A DNA stretch of 64,000 nucleotides from Malurus cyaneus samueli (GCA_009741485.1 CM019214.1:52841310-52905309), one strand, 5' to 3'; positions 1 through 15,596 are shown, counted from the stretch's first letter. Translations and numbers: made by a program. The notes: a model not told the origin generated them from the letters alone.

Positions 1-3000
1 GACCTTTGAGGAATCACTCTGTTGAAATGAATAATTATATCAATACATTTTGAATTCCTTTTTTCAAAACACATTTTTGTAAGAAAGGGGTGAAAGTAAG
101 ACTTTTAATTTTGAACATTTCATTAAAAGGCATTTTCTTTTGGATAGAATTTCTGCCCAGAAATGATATCACCCTTGTGCTTAGCTTCTCAGAAGAACAG
201 ACTTAGGGACAACCTTTAACTTGCTCCCCTGCAGATCAATGCTCTTATTTTTTGATTGTATCAAAGAAGCACCAAAAAATATACTTTTGTCCCTCTAAAA
301 TCTGTTCTGAAGCCTGACTGACCCTGCAGGCAGGCAGGCTGGAAAGAGGTGGGAGTAGAGGTTGTTTTTTGTATCTTAATTAGCTGGATAATGAGTTGTA
401 TTTTCCCTGTTAGGAGAGCTCTTATGCTGAATCCTCACACTGTTAAATTCTAAGAGACAGCTTAAGGCTGATGGTTAATGTAAAGGAGGGATGTTGTTTC
501 CACTCACGTTTGCAGAGTTCTTTTTGTCTTTCTGCTGTTGTTGTGGTAAAAGCTAGGTCAGAATGCTATTTATTCACAGATAGGAGAACTGCTGAGGGAC
601 GATTTGAAGACATGAATGAAATGTTTCACTGAGATATGGAAGATTAATTTCAGAGAGCCCAGGCTCACAAAAAAAAAGCCCTGATTTAAAGCTGCTCCAC
701 AGGGGTTGTGAGTAATTTAGCACAGGAGAAAAGCCTCACATGTCGTGCATGTGAAATACCACACCACTGCATGTGATAAAATGACACAGCTGTCCTCTGC
801 TTCTTTGGTATCAGACAGAGCTGTAACTTCCTGATAATTAACCAAAGCAGGGAAACAGGAAACCTGGTATCACATTTTCCTAGATATCACCTGAAATGAA
901 GCAGCTGTGAGTATTTCCCCACTTGACATAAGGTGCATAACCACTTTTCTTGTGTTATCCAAATTCAGGGATGCTCAAGATGTGTTGGAAGGTGTCCCCT
1001 TCAGTGCTCTTCTTCACTGAGGCAGAAACCACCTGCATGTCCCTGTGACATTGAGAGGGCACTTTGTGTCTTCCAATTTTTGCAAAGGTGCTTGAAGGAA
1101 ATTAACACAGCTCTGACCTTCACTAATTGCTCACTTGATTATGATTCGCAGTCACACTCTGTAGCTCTGTATCGGCCAAGGACACAGAACACACAGCTAA
1201 TGTCTGTCCTCCTCTCCCTCCCTCTTCCCCAGACTCTGCAGGGCTTTGCCTTCACAAAATTATCCAAAGCAATGTCTGTAGCACCCTGTCAAGAGGAAAG
1301 TGCAGGAGCCCTTGATGACTTTCTGAGCTCCCTTACAGCCTGTATTATTCTGTTTTTTTCAATATCTTTCATGGTTGAATACGTGGATTTTCATAGCTGC
1401 TGGATTTCCTAGAACATGCAGTTCCAGCTAAATGTATTCCACTGCATATGCAAATACACAGCAAAAACAATCTCTGCAAACAGATATTATCAGATGTAAC
1501 TTCACAGGTAACATTCAGTCCAATTCACATGAAATGTTGAAATCTATGAATGTGTGCATTTCTGAATGCAGCATGTGAAACTGAGTTTGCTGAAAGACAG
1601 AAAGCCACTCTCTTCACGAGTTGAGTTCTACTGTCATTAGGTGCAAAAATACAATTCAAGTTTTTGGAAATATTACTCGGTATCATTTGAGGTATCAATG
1701 CTAAGGCTGATAATTTCACTCTAAATAATGATTTAGAAATGGGAAAGGTTTCAACCTAGTAGCCATCCACTGACCGTCAAAGTCAAACCTATGGAACTGC
1801 ATGTATTTTAGAGAGGATATAAGTCCCCAAAATATGAAAGATTCCAAACTCGTAGGCAATATGCTCTGCTGTGGGACTGTGAGGACTGTTTCTTGCATCA
1901 TCTAAGCAAGACTGTGAAGCTTAAATGAGCATATTTGAACCTCCAGATCACTAACTCCTTTTCCTGATTTTATGCAGAAGGCTAAATATTTCACTGAATT
2001 CAGTATTAAAATTCAAACAATGCATTCATATGCAATTAGGCATTTTTAAGCAATATTATACAATTTCACACAGTGCAGATTGTGAGAAGAAATAATAAAC
2101 CAACACTTTCATTCAGAACAGGGGTAAAATGTGTTCTTGCTCTATTAAGTTTCTCACAAAGAAGCTGAATATATAATAGTTTACATCTATCAAAAAAGTA
2201 TAGTTTTCTTTTGATGTGCCTTGGGTGGTGCTGGCAATACTTTGGAACCCTTTGTATTCCTTAATTGCAGTGTGGATTTACTCCCACTAGGTGTTACCCT
2301 TCCTCTATGGCTTGTGAAGGAAACTGTCCTCCCTGAAGAAACCTGGATCATTTGCGGGTGTACTGCCCAAAATGCAAAATATGGCCCCATTGTGATGGAA
2401 GCATCTTTGTATATATGGGGAAAAAAAGCCTCCACTGCAAGAACCCCTACAAACAACCAAACCAAACAAACAAATTAAAAAACTACTTCCCCCCCCAACT
2501 CAACTAAACCAATTTCCCCCCAAACCAATGTAAACTTCTCAAAATATTAAAAGAAGAAAAACTGTTGTATCCTGTCAGGTTAAGACAGTGTGCCCATAAC
2601 TAACTTTGGTTGATAGTCGATAGCAAACATTGAAACGTGACTGTCTCAACTGCAGGAGCTATTGCTTAGAAATGCCACTATACTGCACAGTCAGAGAAAT
2701 TCAACTACGCATTTATTGTCACAAAGCCTTGCCTGTTCATCAGACCATATTTAATATTTAACGCCCTTCACGGGGGCTGTGCCTTGCAAGAGGCATTTTG
2801 TGGCAGCCTTTAACGTTACACGAACCAATATTTCACTGTCTCCCACACAAAACAAGAATAAACCACTACGGCTGTGTTACGCAACCAAGTGACTGACACA
2901 TAAGTAAAAAACTGTTGATATATTTACCCATTGTAATACCCACAGATGAAGTCCAATTCTCCTCACTGAGACAAACGTTGCCAAATGAAAAGAGATAGGA

Positions 3001-5100
3001 AATGGAGCAGGAATTAGATGAACATATTGTGAAAAGAGGAAAAATCTGTTGATGAAAGAAGTTACAATAACCAGAGCCTTGCAGCCAGGCAAGGCATAAA
3101 GCAGCAGCAAGATGCCCACAGAATATAATTTCTCTGAAGAGAACATAGCTTTAAAACAGTTATTTCAGTGCTGGGCATGTTTTTAAGCCCAGAAAATGAG
3201 ATCTATCTCAGAGACAGACACTGCAAGCTGGATCTTTGCCCAGGGCTGTTGAACAGGCTGCACGAAGTGTCTTCCTAGGAGAAGGCTTCTTACTCCCATT
3301 TGGGAGTGGAGTCTGGAGTCAGCTTCACATTAACACAGAGAACCCTGCAGGGGGATGGACTGGTTTGTGCCTTAAAAAATGACCTGGGACAGTGGGACAA
3401 ATAAAGTGCTTGTGCCACCCCTTTAATGTGCATGGCTTTGGACATCACGTGGTGCTGCACAGAGCATGGTGAGTCCTTCTCCCCCGACCTCCCACCGGGC
3501 AGTAGGCAGGCAGAGGTAAAGCTCTGGGGAGCCGGTGTCTGAAGGAGCAGCGTAACTTACTCATCTCTGAAGCTTCTGAAAATATGCATTGGAAGAATCC
3601 ATTAAGCTCAGGTCTTACGAAGTCTGGTCTCAAATCTAACAAAGCTCAAGGCAAATACGAAGTCCATGTCTAATAAATATGTTAGTGCTTTCTTTTTTGT
3701 TGTTGTTGTTAACTCACCTACTGCCAGAAAAATGAAATGTAATTAACAGATGAATTAAAGATCCCGTTCTTTTTATCTGGGAGCATTTGTTAAGACTCAC
3801 CTGCTTGCTGGTAAGAAATCTTCCACTGCAAATTCTGCTGTGAATAAGCGCCTGCTCAAGCATTACATGATCTCATCCTCTGGGTGCACAGTTTAATCAC
3901 AGTGCTCTCAATAGAGAGCCCACACGAGGGAAGTGGAGTTTAAAATACGAATCTGTGGGAGGCTCTTGAGGTGGCTTCTTGCTAAGTATGGCCGGGAGCA
4001 GGGTGATGCGGGGGGAGATGACACATTAAGAGACCAAAGCAACTCCATAAAACTGTCACCACCAAACCACCATGTGAAAATTTCATGTGCTTTTACTCTG
4101 GTGAATTGACCCTGAAATAGTATACAGGAAGAAAACAAAGATTCTGTGCATGGCACTGCATGTCACATTATTTCCCCCCACTTTTTTTCCCCTCTAGCTG
4201 TTTAAAGGGGTAGCAAAACAACTGTATGCAGGATTATTTTCTTTTCCCCACATCTTTCAGAACTGTTTTAACCTCTCTTCCTTCAAAAAAAAAAAAAAAA
4301 AAAAAAGAAACAAGCTCTTGTAACAAAATGTCAGCAGAACATCAGATTAACCTACTTTGCAATTTCACTCCCACAAATAAAAATACTTGGTGGTCAAAGT
4401 CCTGGCAATTGGCTTTCCACCATGGAAAAAATGACAGTCTGAATCTTAGTTACCATACTCTTAGTCCTGTTCAGATGAAACTCCTGTACATTCCGAGTGT
4501 CCACTCTCCCCAGACCACCCCGTCTCCTTCCTTAGACCACAGTAGCTCCCTGCCAGCTCTCCCTCAACATATCACTTTTCTTCATTATCAATTCCCTTTC
4601 AAAACTTCTGTTTCTCAACTTCCCCTCTTCTTCCTCTTCTCTTAGGTCAACTTATCTTGCTTGTTGAGAACTAACTTGCCTTTCCTTCCTTTCCCATTTT
4701 TCAATTTCTGAAGTACTTCTACCCCCTGTCTCTGCACCTTTTGACTTCTACTTTGCAGACCACTGCAGTGGGGCACTTGCAGCAGGGTAGTCCAGAAAGG
4801 GCTTTGTTCACCTCTACGGAAAGAAAGCATCGACCATTGTCTTCAGTCTCCTCAGACTTTCCTGTCCTTTGAGCTGTTCTCTCGAGGAAGAAAGCACACT
4901 TGAACTCCCACGGGAGAGCAACTGAATACATCAAGGCAGCAGCTTTTTACTGCTGCTTGCAAAGAGACACAGAAGCGTAGATTAAATTCAAGCAAAAGCC
5001 TGAAACATAACTTAAATGCTTTCTACCAACGCATGTTAAACAGGTGCTTATGTGTCACGCAGATCCCGATGTACCTAATTAATCCTAATTAAATCTGAGC
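1..5100. other. Upstream spacer, no supported gene
   Basis: This AT-rich stretch lies 5' of KCTD12. Open frames are short and have no recognisable domain, including one of 159 codons on the plus strand at 933-1412. There is an A/C-rich low-complexity patch at about 2445-2530 and a poly(A) run at 4285-4306. I saw no RNA gene and no clear transposon here. The composition changes at about 5140, where CpG density rises sharply. Distal regulatory elements of KCTD12 may lie here, but nothing in the sequence alone proves it. Confidence 0.55.
4285..4306. repeat. Poly(A) tract, 22 A
   Basis: An uninterrupted run of 22 A follows a pyrimidine-rich stretch. There is no AATAAA just upstream and no gene-like sequence before it, so it looks like a simple homopolymer, not the tail of a retrocopy. 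Confidence 0.9.
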
Positions 5101-5459
5101 TGTAAGGGCACCTAAATACACAAAGATGCACGCAGCCAGGAGGAGCTTGGCTCTCACGGTGAAGTGCCGCTTGCCAGGCAGCTGGAGGGGACCCCATGCG
5201 TTCCGGGCTGTCCGTCGCCACCAGGGTCTTCCCCCGGCCGGCGGGGCACCCCTCGGAGGGTGCTCTCGCTGCCACCCGACGGTGCGACCCGCCGAGTCTC
5301 CCTCCGGGAATGAGGATCGGCGGGGGATTTCACGGAGCCCTTCAGGGAGTTAAAAACCTGCGTAATGATGGGGATATCTTACAAGCCCGAGAGAGCGGGC
5401 AGCACCACACGCTTGTGTTTTCTCCCGCGAGAGCGACAGGAGGGAGGGGACACGGTTAA

Positions 5460-7166
<1,707 letters not shown>

Positions 7167-10100
7167 GCATCCGCCCGGCCCGTGGCGTGGGGACAAGACG
7201 GCCGCCCCTGCACACCCTGGCACTCAAGGTCCCCTCCCATCCCGAAGGAAGGAGGATGTGGAGGGGGGCTGTGTCCCCCCGTGCTTTCCTCATCCCGGGG
7301 TCTGCCTGCACGCACAAAGGCGGGCCAGCCCCGGCGCAGCCCCCACCCCTCTTGCGGCACCTGCTGACGGCCCCGGGGGCAGGAGCTCACTGTGTTGTGC
7401 CTCGGCTGCCGTGTCCCTGCTTGACCACCACGTCCCTGGTCAGCCACCGGCTCCCACCTTCACCCTCCCTCCCACATCTCCCAGTAGCTGTGTTGGTAGC
7501 GAGGAAGGAGAGAAGTATTGGGAGCAGACAAATGCCTGTCCCGCGAAAGCGTGCATGTGCACCCAGTCCTTGTCCCTCTCCACACACGGAGCTGAGGTGT
7601 AGCTTTGTCAGGGTGAGGCATTTTAAAAACCGTCCAGTTAGGGGCTGAGAAACTTTAAAGTTGCTTTGAGCAAGTTCTCTTGAGGATGGCATGACAAATG
7701 GCTGTCTTTTCGCATCCCAATACCCTTGTGACAGAGTTTGCCTTGATGGGCAGACCCCAAATGGTCCATTTATAATCCTCTCTCCACCCCCATCAAAGTG
7801 ATGCCTATCTGTGAAGGACTGTCACATAGAAGGGAAGCCTGACAGTGATGGGTTTGTACTGGCTCAGTGCTTTATCTGTTGAGATGAGTAGTTTTGCAGG
7901 AGGTATGCATGTGGCCCTTCATGACTGGTTGCTTCCATCTCCCCTATTCGCTCCCCACATCTCTGAACTCCTCTCTCCAAGCTGTTAAACTGGACCAGGG
8001 TCTGCACAGCGAGCATGTAAGGCTAATGTGAAAGGACAGGTTTGCTGGATAACCAACCATTTCAACTACAAAGTGTCCTCAGAGACATGTGTTTATTCCC
8101 TTGAGAGGTAAAACAGTGACACTTTGAAAAATTAAAGTGCTTATGAATTGTGACTTCCATGGGTGGTCTGAAGTCCTTATGATTCTCTTGAAGTTCCTGT
8201 CTATAAGATGGACAGAAATCTCAATGCTTATTTCCTTAAACACCCTCAAAACAATGGGAATGAGGTTAAACCAGGCTTGCCTGGGTAATGGTAGGGTCTG
8301 TGTGCTGGGAAGCTGAAATCACATACCTTGAATTAGTGCAGATGTACATTATAAATGTCATCAAGAGCACCCTTGTTACTTTTTGTCATGTTAGTGCTGT
8401 AAAACTCTGAAGCCAACAGAACTGATGGCAAAGCCACTTTTTAAAGAAAAGTTTTCTTTCTTTTCATAGCAGTATTATCTGGGCACTGACGCTGCTAAGA
8501 GCTGTGTACATCTTCCTAGACAAATTCAGTGCTTCTTAGAAAGGATTGAGCCCTGTCCTTAGAAAAACAGGAATGATGCCAACTTTCTTCAGGGGAAATT
8601 ACCCCTTCTGAGCTGTATTTTGTTACTGCTGTCTAACAGTCTTTCCCAGAGGAGGCAGAGTCTGCTTTGGAACAGATGATCCGAGCTGCAGGTTTGACAG
8701 TAGGGAAGATTGAGCAGCTCTTTCTAATAATTTCTTGAAGTCTGGAATATAAAAGCACTTTCCTTTAAAAACCTAAACTTGATTTAAGAATGTGTATAAC
8801 CCATTCAGGCCATCACAGAAAAATACCCTAAATGTATCTGAAGTGTTGAAGAATTTAGCAGTACATATTAAAAGCTTGAAGTTATGCTTTTTGAACTCTT
8901 GAATAATAATTCTAGTTCTAGCTTGTTCTAATCCAAATTTAGAGATACTGCTAGCACTTGTATTCTAACCAAAGAATTTCACAGTAGGGTTTTTTTAAAA
9001 ACCTTAATTCCTTTGAAAAGAGCTATAGCTCCATTTCTATTGTGTTTCAGTGCTCAGTCTCTGTTCACCACTTGATCTTTTATTAAGTGCATGCACAAAT
9101 GCATAAAACTGAAAATAAATCGCATCACCATGGCTTTTTATTTTAATATTAGCAAGGTTGTTTATCAATGTGATTAAATTGAAGAAGTATGAAAGCACTG
9201 GATGCTGTCTATTTGTAGATAGTTGTATTATGGGGTATTTTTAAGAGGATAGAAATGTAAACCTGCCAAATTAGATGAGCAATAAGATACAGTGAGAGGC
9301 CAATACACCTGAAGATGGAATGAAGTCTGTTTGTCCTATGCCTTACTCTGAGATGACGTCTTTGTGCTTAACTTATACCACAAGTGAAAAGACATTAGTC
9401 ACAACTACTAGGTCTTTACAATGCCCTTCTCAAAAATAAAAACCGTCTTTTTCTAGTTTGTGTTAAGTAACTGAAGTAAGTTTTTTAATATTTTGTATAA
9501 AATCAGTTTTCGGTAAAGTGTTCAAATTCACTCTAGATAGCTTTCTTTTTTTAAGAATCTGGTAGCTTACTAAATTCATCATAGGAGCTATGAATAGGGG
9601 CAGTTTTAAATTGGCGTTGTGATTTAATGTACATATATATATAGTATATAAACATTTTACATGAATCATTTAGTTTTTTAATCATTTTAGTGCTACAGGA
9701 TTTCATAATATATCTAGCTAGCTGAGCATTTTCACATTATGTTATGTACATAACATGGTAATGTTTTACTGGTTTCTTATACCTGTTTCTGTGGAAAGCC
9801 TGAATGCAAGTATCATCAGCTTGTAGAACTGAAATTGATGGCATATTTGCTTGAATGTGAATCGTAACTAAACTTCCAGGTGGCTGAATGCATCTCTAAA
9901 ATGAAGATTGCCTGTGTTTTGATTAATGGTTGCCTATCCCTTTCCTGCCAGACAACCCAGTAATTCTCATTTTTTTTATGTAAAAATGGATGTAAAAAAC
10001 CAGATTATTTTTTTAGCCTTTGTGCTAAAAAACTTTTTAGCATTATTAGTGTTAAGAAATGGGCCTTTAATTTACCGAAAACTCATTATCAGTATTGTCA

Positions 10101-12295
10101 CTAGGCTTAAAATGATGGTGTCATAAATATAATAGTTATTTGATGGTTTGCCACAGAAGATGATATTTTTCAGAACCATTAGTTAGTAATGGCAGTAAAG
10201 TTTTTAAAAGGAAAAATGCCCAAGGCAAAGTCACTGAGTTTTGCTGGTCTGTTCTATTGAGAGCTCGAAGAATGGAGGAACACAATGGCTCTGCTGGCTT
10301 GTTGACATGAAAACACACAAAAACATAAAGGCACAATACTGGAGTCCTGTATACATTTTGTAGCTGTCGTTCATAGTTCATGTGATGATGAATGCAGTAG
10401 CATTTACAAGTGCTATTAAAACCCCACAAAGGCAGTCTTTTTTTTTTTTTTAATTAGAAATTAAGGCATAAGTCTTTTCAGTGATGCATATCATGAAAGG
10501 TGACTTTGCATATGTTTGATAGGATGTTTATATTTTTATACATGTAGATAATGAGCCACTTATTCATTCTTATATTCACATGTATAGCATTGAAAATAAA
10601 GATCCTCCTAGGAAAAAGTTGCATACCAAATTAAATTTTTGTTCTTTAAATATTAACTCAGTTGTGTGGTTTATGCTGTCCTTTTTATTCTCTGCAGATG
10701 TTGTTGGCTTTGCTCTTCCACGTATCATATTCGTAACTTCAGCAAAGACTCCAAACTGATACATAAGGCAGAAACACAGAGCAAAAAAATTTATATGTAT
10801 AGGTATCTCTGGTAACACCCATCACAAGATAAACAGAAATATATAATGCTCACTGCATAATTTCCTTTTGAGCATCACAGAGAATTTTTGTAGTACTGGT
10901 CAGTCAGTCCTCAGGAAGAAATAATGATTGAACAGCTTAATTTGAATAGCACTGAGTAATTGTTGAAGTCAAATGTTGATGCTTTTTATGAAGCCAGAGG
11001 ATAATAATGTGGGATACACTGCTCATTAATAAAAGAAACATTAATACCTAAGGTAATACATGATCTGAGAGAATTGAATCTAGAAATTCTCATTAGCTAC
11101 CCTGTGATCTCGAGGAAACTCTTCTAAACCTGTGGTCAACTTCATAGAAAATTTGTGAGTTGTTAGTATAATTCACGTGTGAAGTGCCTGTACATATAAT
11201 AGTTCTTTCTTGGGTAGCATGATTATAATGCAGAGGAACCAGCTGAAGGAAGTTTTAGCAACTGTTTCATTGGGCACCTTGATTTGAGAGCTTTGTTGTC
11301 ATGCAATAATGTAAGAAAGGAGGTCATTCTATGAGCAACAAAACTTTGAGTCTGCCTTTCTGAAGCTTTAGGTCTCATTTTCTTTGTGTTGCCTCTTCTG
11401 CCCATCCCCACCTATTTTCTTCCATTTCTGCTTGAAAAAGATGGCACATTCCTTGACAAAGCCAACTTCTGCTATGCTGAAGGTTATGGCTGAATTTTAG
11501 CTTTCTGCCTCAGTGAAATACAGATTTTCTTCTTCCTTTCTTTTACCCAGCCATCAATATTCATAGAATTTGTAAGAATGTAACAGCTGTGAGGTTTTCC
11601 GTTCTTTTGATTGTGTTTGAAATTACCCATCAAGTCAAAAGTTAAGGACAGATGTCTACCCAAATGGACAATGTATGAGCCTTATTTCAGTAGGAAACAA
11701 GGTGAACACAATACTGTGATTAATGCCTGGCCTTGGTTGTATTGTCCAAGTGTACTAAATCCCTACAGAATGAGGAGGAGGGCAGTCACTCTTGCATCAC
11801 TGGCCAGTTAGTCAAACAAATGGGTATGCTAGAATGTCTTAAAAATACTTATAGACTCCTGATATCTGCAGCATTTCCAAGTATGAATCAAAATGTGCTG
11901 GAAAATATTTTCTGAAGACTAGATTTGCCTCAGGGTTTGGTTGGTTTTTGCTGATTTTCTTCTGTATTGTAGGAAATCTTCTGTATCATTTTTTATGAAA
12001 TATTAGTGCTAATGTGTTATTTATTTAGAAAGTACTAGCAGTTAGTTTTATGAAACCAAATGCTAATTTTGTTTTTCATTAAAATGAGCTGCATGTGTTT
12101 TTCCCCTGCTGCTAAACAAAACTCTTCTGTAGACTGCTGAAGTAGTAATGCTGCCATTGCAAGTAGTCTGTTGGAAATGCACAGCACAACTGCTGTGACA
12201 GTCAAAACCATAGTTGTTCAAATTATCACTTTTTTTACCCCATTCTACTCTCTACTGTGTTCAAACTGGAATAAAATTAAACTCTGTTACACATT
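7167..12295 (+). other. KCTD12: Probable long 3' UTR of KCTD12
   Basis: After the stop codon the CpG-rich sequence fades by about 7450 and becomes AT-rich with many ATTTA and TTTTAAA stretches. No coding region or recognisable transposon interrupts it. Mammalian KCTD12 mRNA has a 3' UTR of nearly 5 kb, as I recall, and the distance from the stop to the AATAAA at 12270 is similar. Other candidate poly(A) hexamers (near 9114, 9434, 10597 and 11030) could give shorter isoforms. A perfect 18-bp palindrome lies at 9739-9756 (ATGTTATGT and its complement). Transcript evidence would be needed to fix the end. Confidence 0.55.
12270..12275 (+). terminator. KCTD12: Candidate distal poly(A) signal of KCTD12
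   Basis: AATAAA, followed within 30 bases by T- and GT-containing sequence (12283-12315), a suitable downstream element. The position gives a 3' UTR of about 5.1 kb. Other hexamers upstream are equally canonical, so this is one choice among several and was picked on length. Confidence 0.35.
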
Positions 12296-13214
12296 TCTTG
12301 CTCTACAAGTTTTTTAGCACACACTATGGAGCATTTGATACTTCTGTCAAAGTTGCTGGCAACAATGAGTCAGGTATTTGAAGCAGGTCTAAGTCCTTGT
12401 AGGGAAATGAAGACTGGGAATTGTTGCACAAAGTGGGAACAGCTATATGCAATTTGGGAAAAAATTCTTGGTATCACAAGAAATCAAAGATGTTTTTCTG
12501 TGTAATCCAAGTAATACACTCACACATTACTCCCATCCTGCAAACACAACCTGCCCTGGAAAGATAAAGTCCTTGATAATATTTGCTTGTTCTAGGTTTT
12601 ATTTGGTATCATCTGGATGAAAGAAATTCTTTTGGTTTTCCCCTTCAAAAAAGGTCAGCGTTTAGCTGCTGGGAAATGACAATGTTAGCAGCACACCTTG
12701 CTTTGGGTTAACATTCTTTTTATTTCAACATAATGTGAGAGGTAGGGAAGTTCACATGGAAGCATATAGGAATAATGGAGTCATGGAATCACTAAGATTA
12801 GGCTGCCCAGTTCTATTGAGCCTCTGGCTTGGCTTTTGCAAATTAACCATTTTCTCAACCTAGAACTTAAGTGTTAATTCACTGAAGTTCAGCCAAAGAA
12901 TATCTAGATTGAGATGAAAAAAAAACCAGCTCCTTTCATAAAGAGCATGTGATTTATGTTTGTAATTTTGAGGCGAAGTCAGAACCTTGGTTAATTTATT
13001 ATAGAATAACTGCTATTTTTTTTTTAATGTTTGCAAAAGGTAAAATAAAGGAACACCCCTTTCCTCCAGCCCTCTACCACATTCTTGAGGAGGGAATGCA
13101 GTGCTGGTGTGATGAGAGCAGCCTTTCTTTTTAGTTCCAGAGATAACAGAAATAACTTACAATGTTGCCACCTCAATTTTGTCTGTTTTCCTGGAACTGG
13201 CTGAACTTTAGTGT
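12296..13214. other. Spacer, nothing recognised
   Basis: AT-rich sequence after the probable end of KCTD12. I see no coding region, RNA gene or clear repeat. A short stretch near 12776-12805 faintly resembles the reverse complement of a CR1 tail but is too short to call. Confidence 0.5.
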
Positions 13215-13507
13215 CACACCCGTCCTTAACAAGTGGTCCTTTAGAAAAGCATATATTCATAACTATGTAGACTTCCATAGGTTTGGGTGTAGTCTGTTTT
13301 TGACTCGTATTTTCCAAACAGCCTAGTTACAATCTCTGTTCACATATTGCAGCAAGCCTGTGATTATTAGAAGTTAAACTTTTTCCCTTTAAAAGTACAA
13401 AGACTCTATCAAGAATTACAAAAAACAGACTACATCCAAATCTATGGTTGAAAGACTACATAGTTAAGAATATATGCTTTTCTAAAGGACCACTTGTTGA
13501 GGGTGTG
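13215..13507. repeat. Inverted repeat, about 88-bp arms
   Basis: The left arm (13215-13303) is the reverse complement of the right arm (13420-13507) at roughly 90% identity by eye, including a perfect 30-bp block (13228-13257 against 13469-13498). The spacer is about 116 bp. The arms are too long and too alike for chance. A single strand could fold into a long hairpin. The sequence does not match a transposon I recognise. Confidence 0.85.
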
Positions 13508-13582
13508 TTTACAGCAAGCCTGTGATTATTAGAACTTAAACTTTTTTTCCCTTTAAAGACAAAGAAATCTATCAAGAATTAC
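13351..13582 (+). repeat. Direct repeat pair flanking the right arm of the inverted repeat
   Basis: About 70 bases at 13351-13420 recur at 13513-13582 with a few substitutions and small indels (both begin AGCAAGCCTGTGATTATTAG and end ATCAAGAATTAC). The right arm of the inverted repeat sits between the two copies. The second copy runs straight into a run of 22 T (13583-13604). The layout suggests one compound rearrangement, not separate events. Confidence 0.85.
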
Positions 13583-13604
13583 TTTTTTTTTTTTTTTTTT
13601 TTTT

Positions 13605-15596
13605 GGTAAGGGATACAAATGATGCACTTTCCCCCAAAATTCCTAGTCTTGTAGAAATACTCCTTATTTTTCCCACCTTACAAAATTCACTTGCACATCT
13701 ATGGCTGTCAGCTCAAGACATGAATATTTCTGAGACCCGCAAGCACCAAGAGGTCTTGCAACAATTCACAATTTTTCCATAGCAATCCCTTCCTTCTGTG
13801 GCCTCTTGTGCAGTCAGAACCAAGCTGGGTGGGCAGCTGAGTCCCAGGCCCCAGGGTTACCCACTGGCCCTGACCACAGCTGCCCCTTGTGCCTTTTTTC
13901 CTTCGTGGCCTTGACCAAGGATGTGCAGTTCCCTGAGCCAGTGGGGTGCTGCTGCTGGTGCCTCGTCTGAATGGAGGGGCAGCATTTGTATTCTGGCACA
14001 CTCCGTGCAGCCCAACAGCCACAAATTGGCACTTCTTCTCCACCAGGCTTCTGACCCATTTATTTCTAGGGTTTGTTTTCACAGTCTGCGCTTTTATCTG
14101 CTGTCACAAGGTATGGTTGGAATATGGGAAAGATTTAGTTGTTTACAGTAGTCTGTCTAATAGTTTATCTGGCATGGTGCTAAAGGGACAATAAAGACAA
14201 CTCATTTAAAAAGAGTTTTACAGTTGTTTAAAATTTTCTGGTCTAAATAAACCATGACAAGTGCTGGGTGAACCATAATAACACTGGGTAAAGGCACCTT
14301 TTCTATTGTAGGTGAGAATTATAACTTTATTAGTTTTGCTGGAGCACTACCATGTTTGTCCTCTCGGCCTTTTTTGTATCATGCTAGAGGTTGAAGAGCA
14401 CTCGCCTGCAGGTAACTGGACCAAACAGTCCAATTTCTTTAGAAAACGTTAGATTAAGGGTATATGTATTCAAAGGCACTAGTGTTTATAGGAGAAAAGT
14501 TTCATCTTGACAATTATCAGGTTTTTTTTCAGCACATCACCTCGTAGGGTTTGAGGACAGAAGAAATGTCCAGGTGGCATGGTTTGCTGTTCAACATAGC
14601 ATACACTGTAGGGCTTCCCTGAACAGTCTTGAAATTGTGCAAGTGAAATTTCTTAGTCTGTCATCTAACTTCAAGGATGCTACTGCTTGTGCAAAAGAAG
14701 ACATCACAGTGCCTGGTTAATTGTTGGGCTGTGAATGTCATCAGCTTTGGCTTTCACCCAGAAGGGTCAGCAATGTCCTCTTCACTGACACTACGAGGCT
14801 GCAGAGAGTGTTCTGCAGGGGGATATGTACAGAAGCAGTTCCATTGGTCTAGACCTGGGGATGAACTGACCTGCTGTTTCCTCCAGTTCCCTGCCTCTTG
14901 TCCCTGTAACTAGTTTTGTGTTGGCACTGCTGATGTGGCCATGGGGTGGTCCTGTTCAGGGACTGGTGCAGATGGAAACCTTAAACAAGAAACCAGGAAA
15001 AGGCTGGATCAGCTCCCTGAATAGGCTCACAGAATAACAGAGTTATTAGTGCCAGGAGAAGGAGCCTGATATCTAAAACAGAGTAAGCTTCTGTGATCTG
15101 TCACTCCTTTAAGGATCTCCTGTTTCTTTGATAAATCCCCTTCAATTTATCAATATCTTTTGAGCTTCCAATTTCAGCTGCTTCTCATTCTAATAACGGA
15201 ATGTACCAAAGCAAATTAACATTGTCCTATCCTCTGTATTTTTCCATTCATTTGTTCAAGGTTTGCATTAGCAGGCCCGGGGATTTCAGTGTCACTGGAG
15301 TTTATGTTCAGCAAACCATGACTGTGCCCACCTGTATTATGTCCTTGGAATACTGTCCCAAGTATCAGTTATCACTCAAAATGCATGGGAGTGCATTAGA
15401 TGTTTTCTTATTAAACATTATGCCACAGTTTAACTTCTAACAACTAAAGAACAAAGCCCAGTAAAGGTGGATCTATTTTCTGCATATCAGAGTTGATGGA
15501 CATCACCATGACATGGATGTTCAGCATCATTTCCCCTAGTTATTACACTGGATAAGTAGTTTTCAACTGCATGAATGGATGGTTAAGGATTGATTG
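13605..15596. other. Spacer, nothing recognised
   Basis: Mixed-composition spacer. Open frames at 13708-14082 (minus) and 14677-14913 (plus) show no domain and look like chance. A moderately GC-rich patch lies at 13800-14060. No RNA gene seen. Confidence 0.5.

Noticed and set aside
1..5100. ACOD1/IRG1 or CLN5 exons upstream, as expected from mammalian gene order
   Set aside because: I looked for coding exons with recognisable protein motifs and found none. These neighbours presumably lie further left.
12776..12870. Minus-strand CR1 tail
   Set aside because: Only about 25 bases resemble the reverse complement of a CR1 tail, and the rest does not follow.
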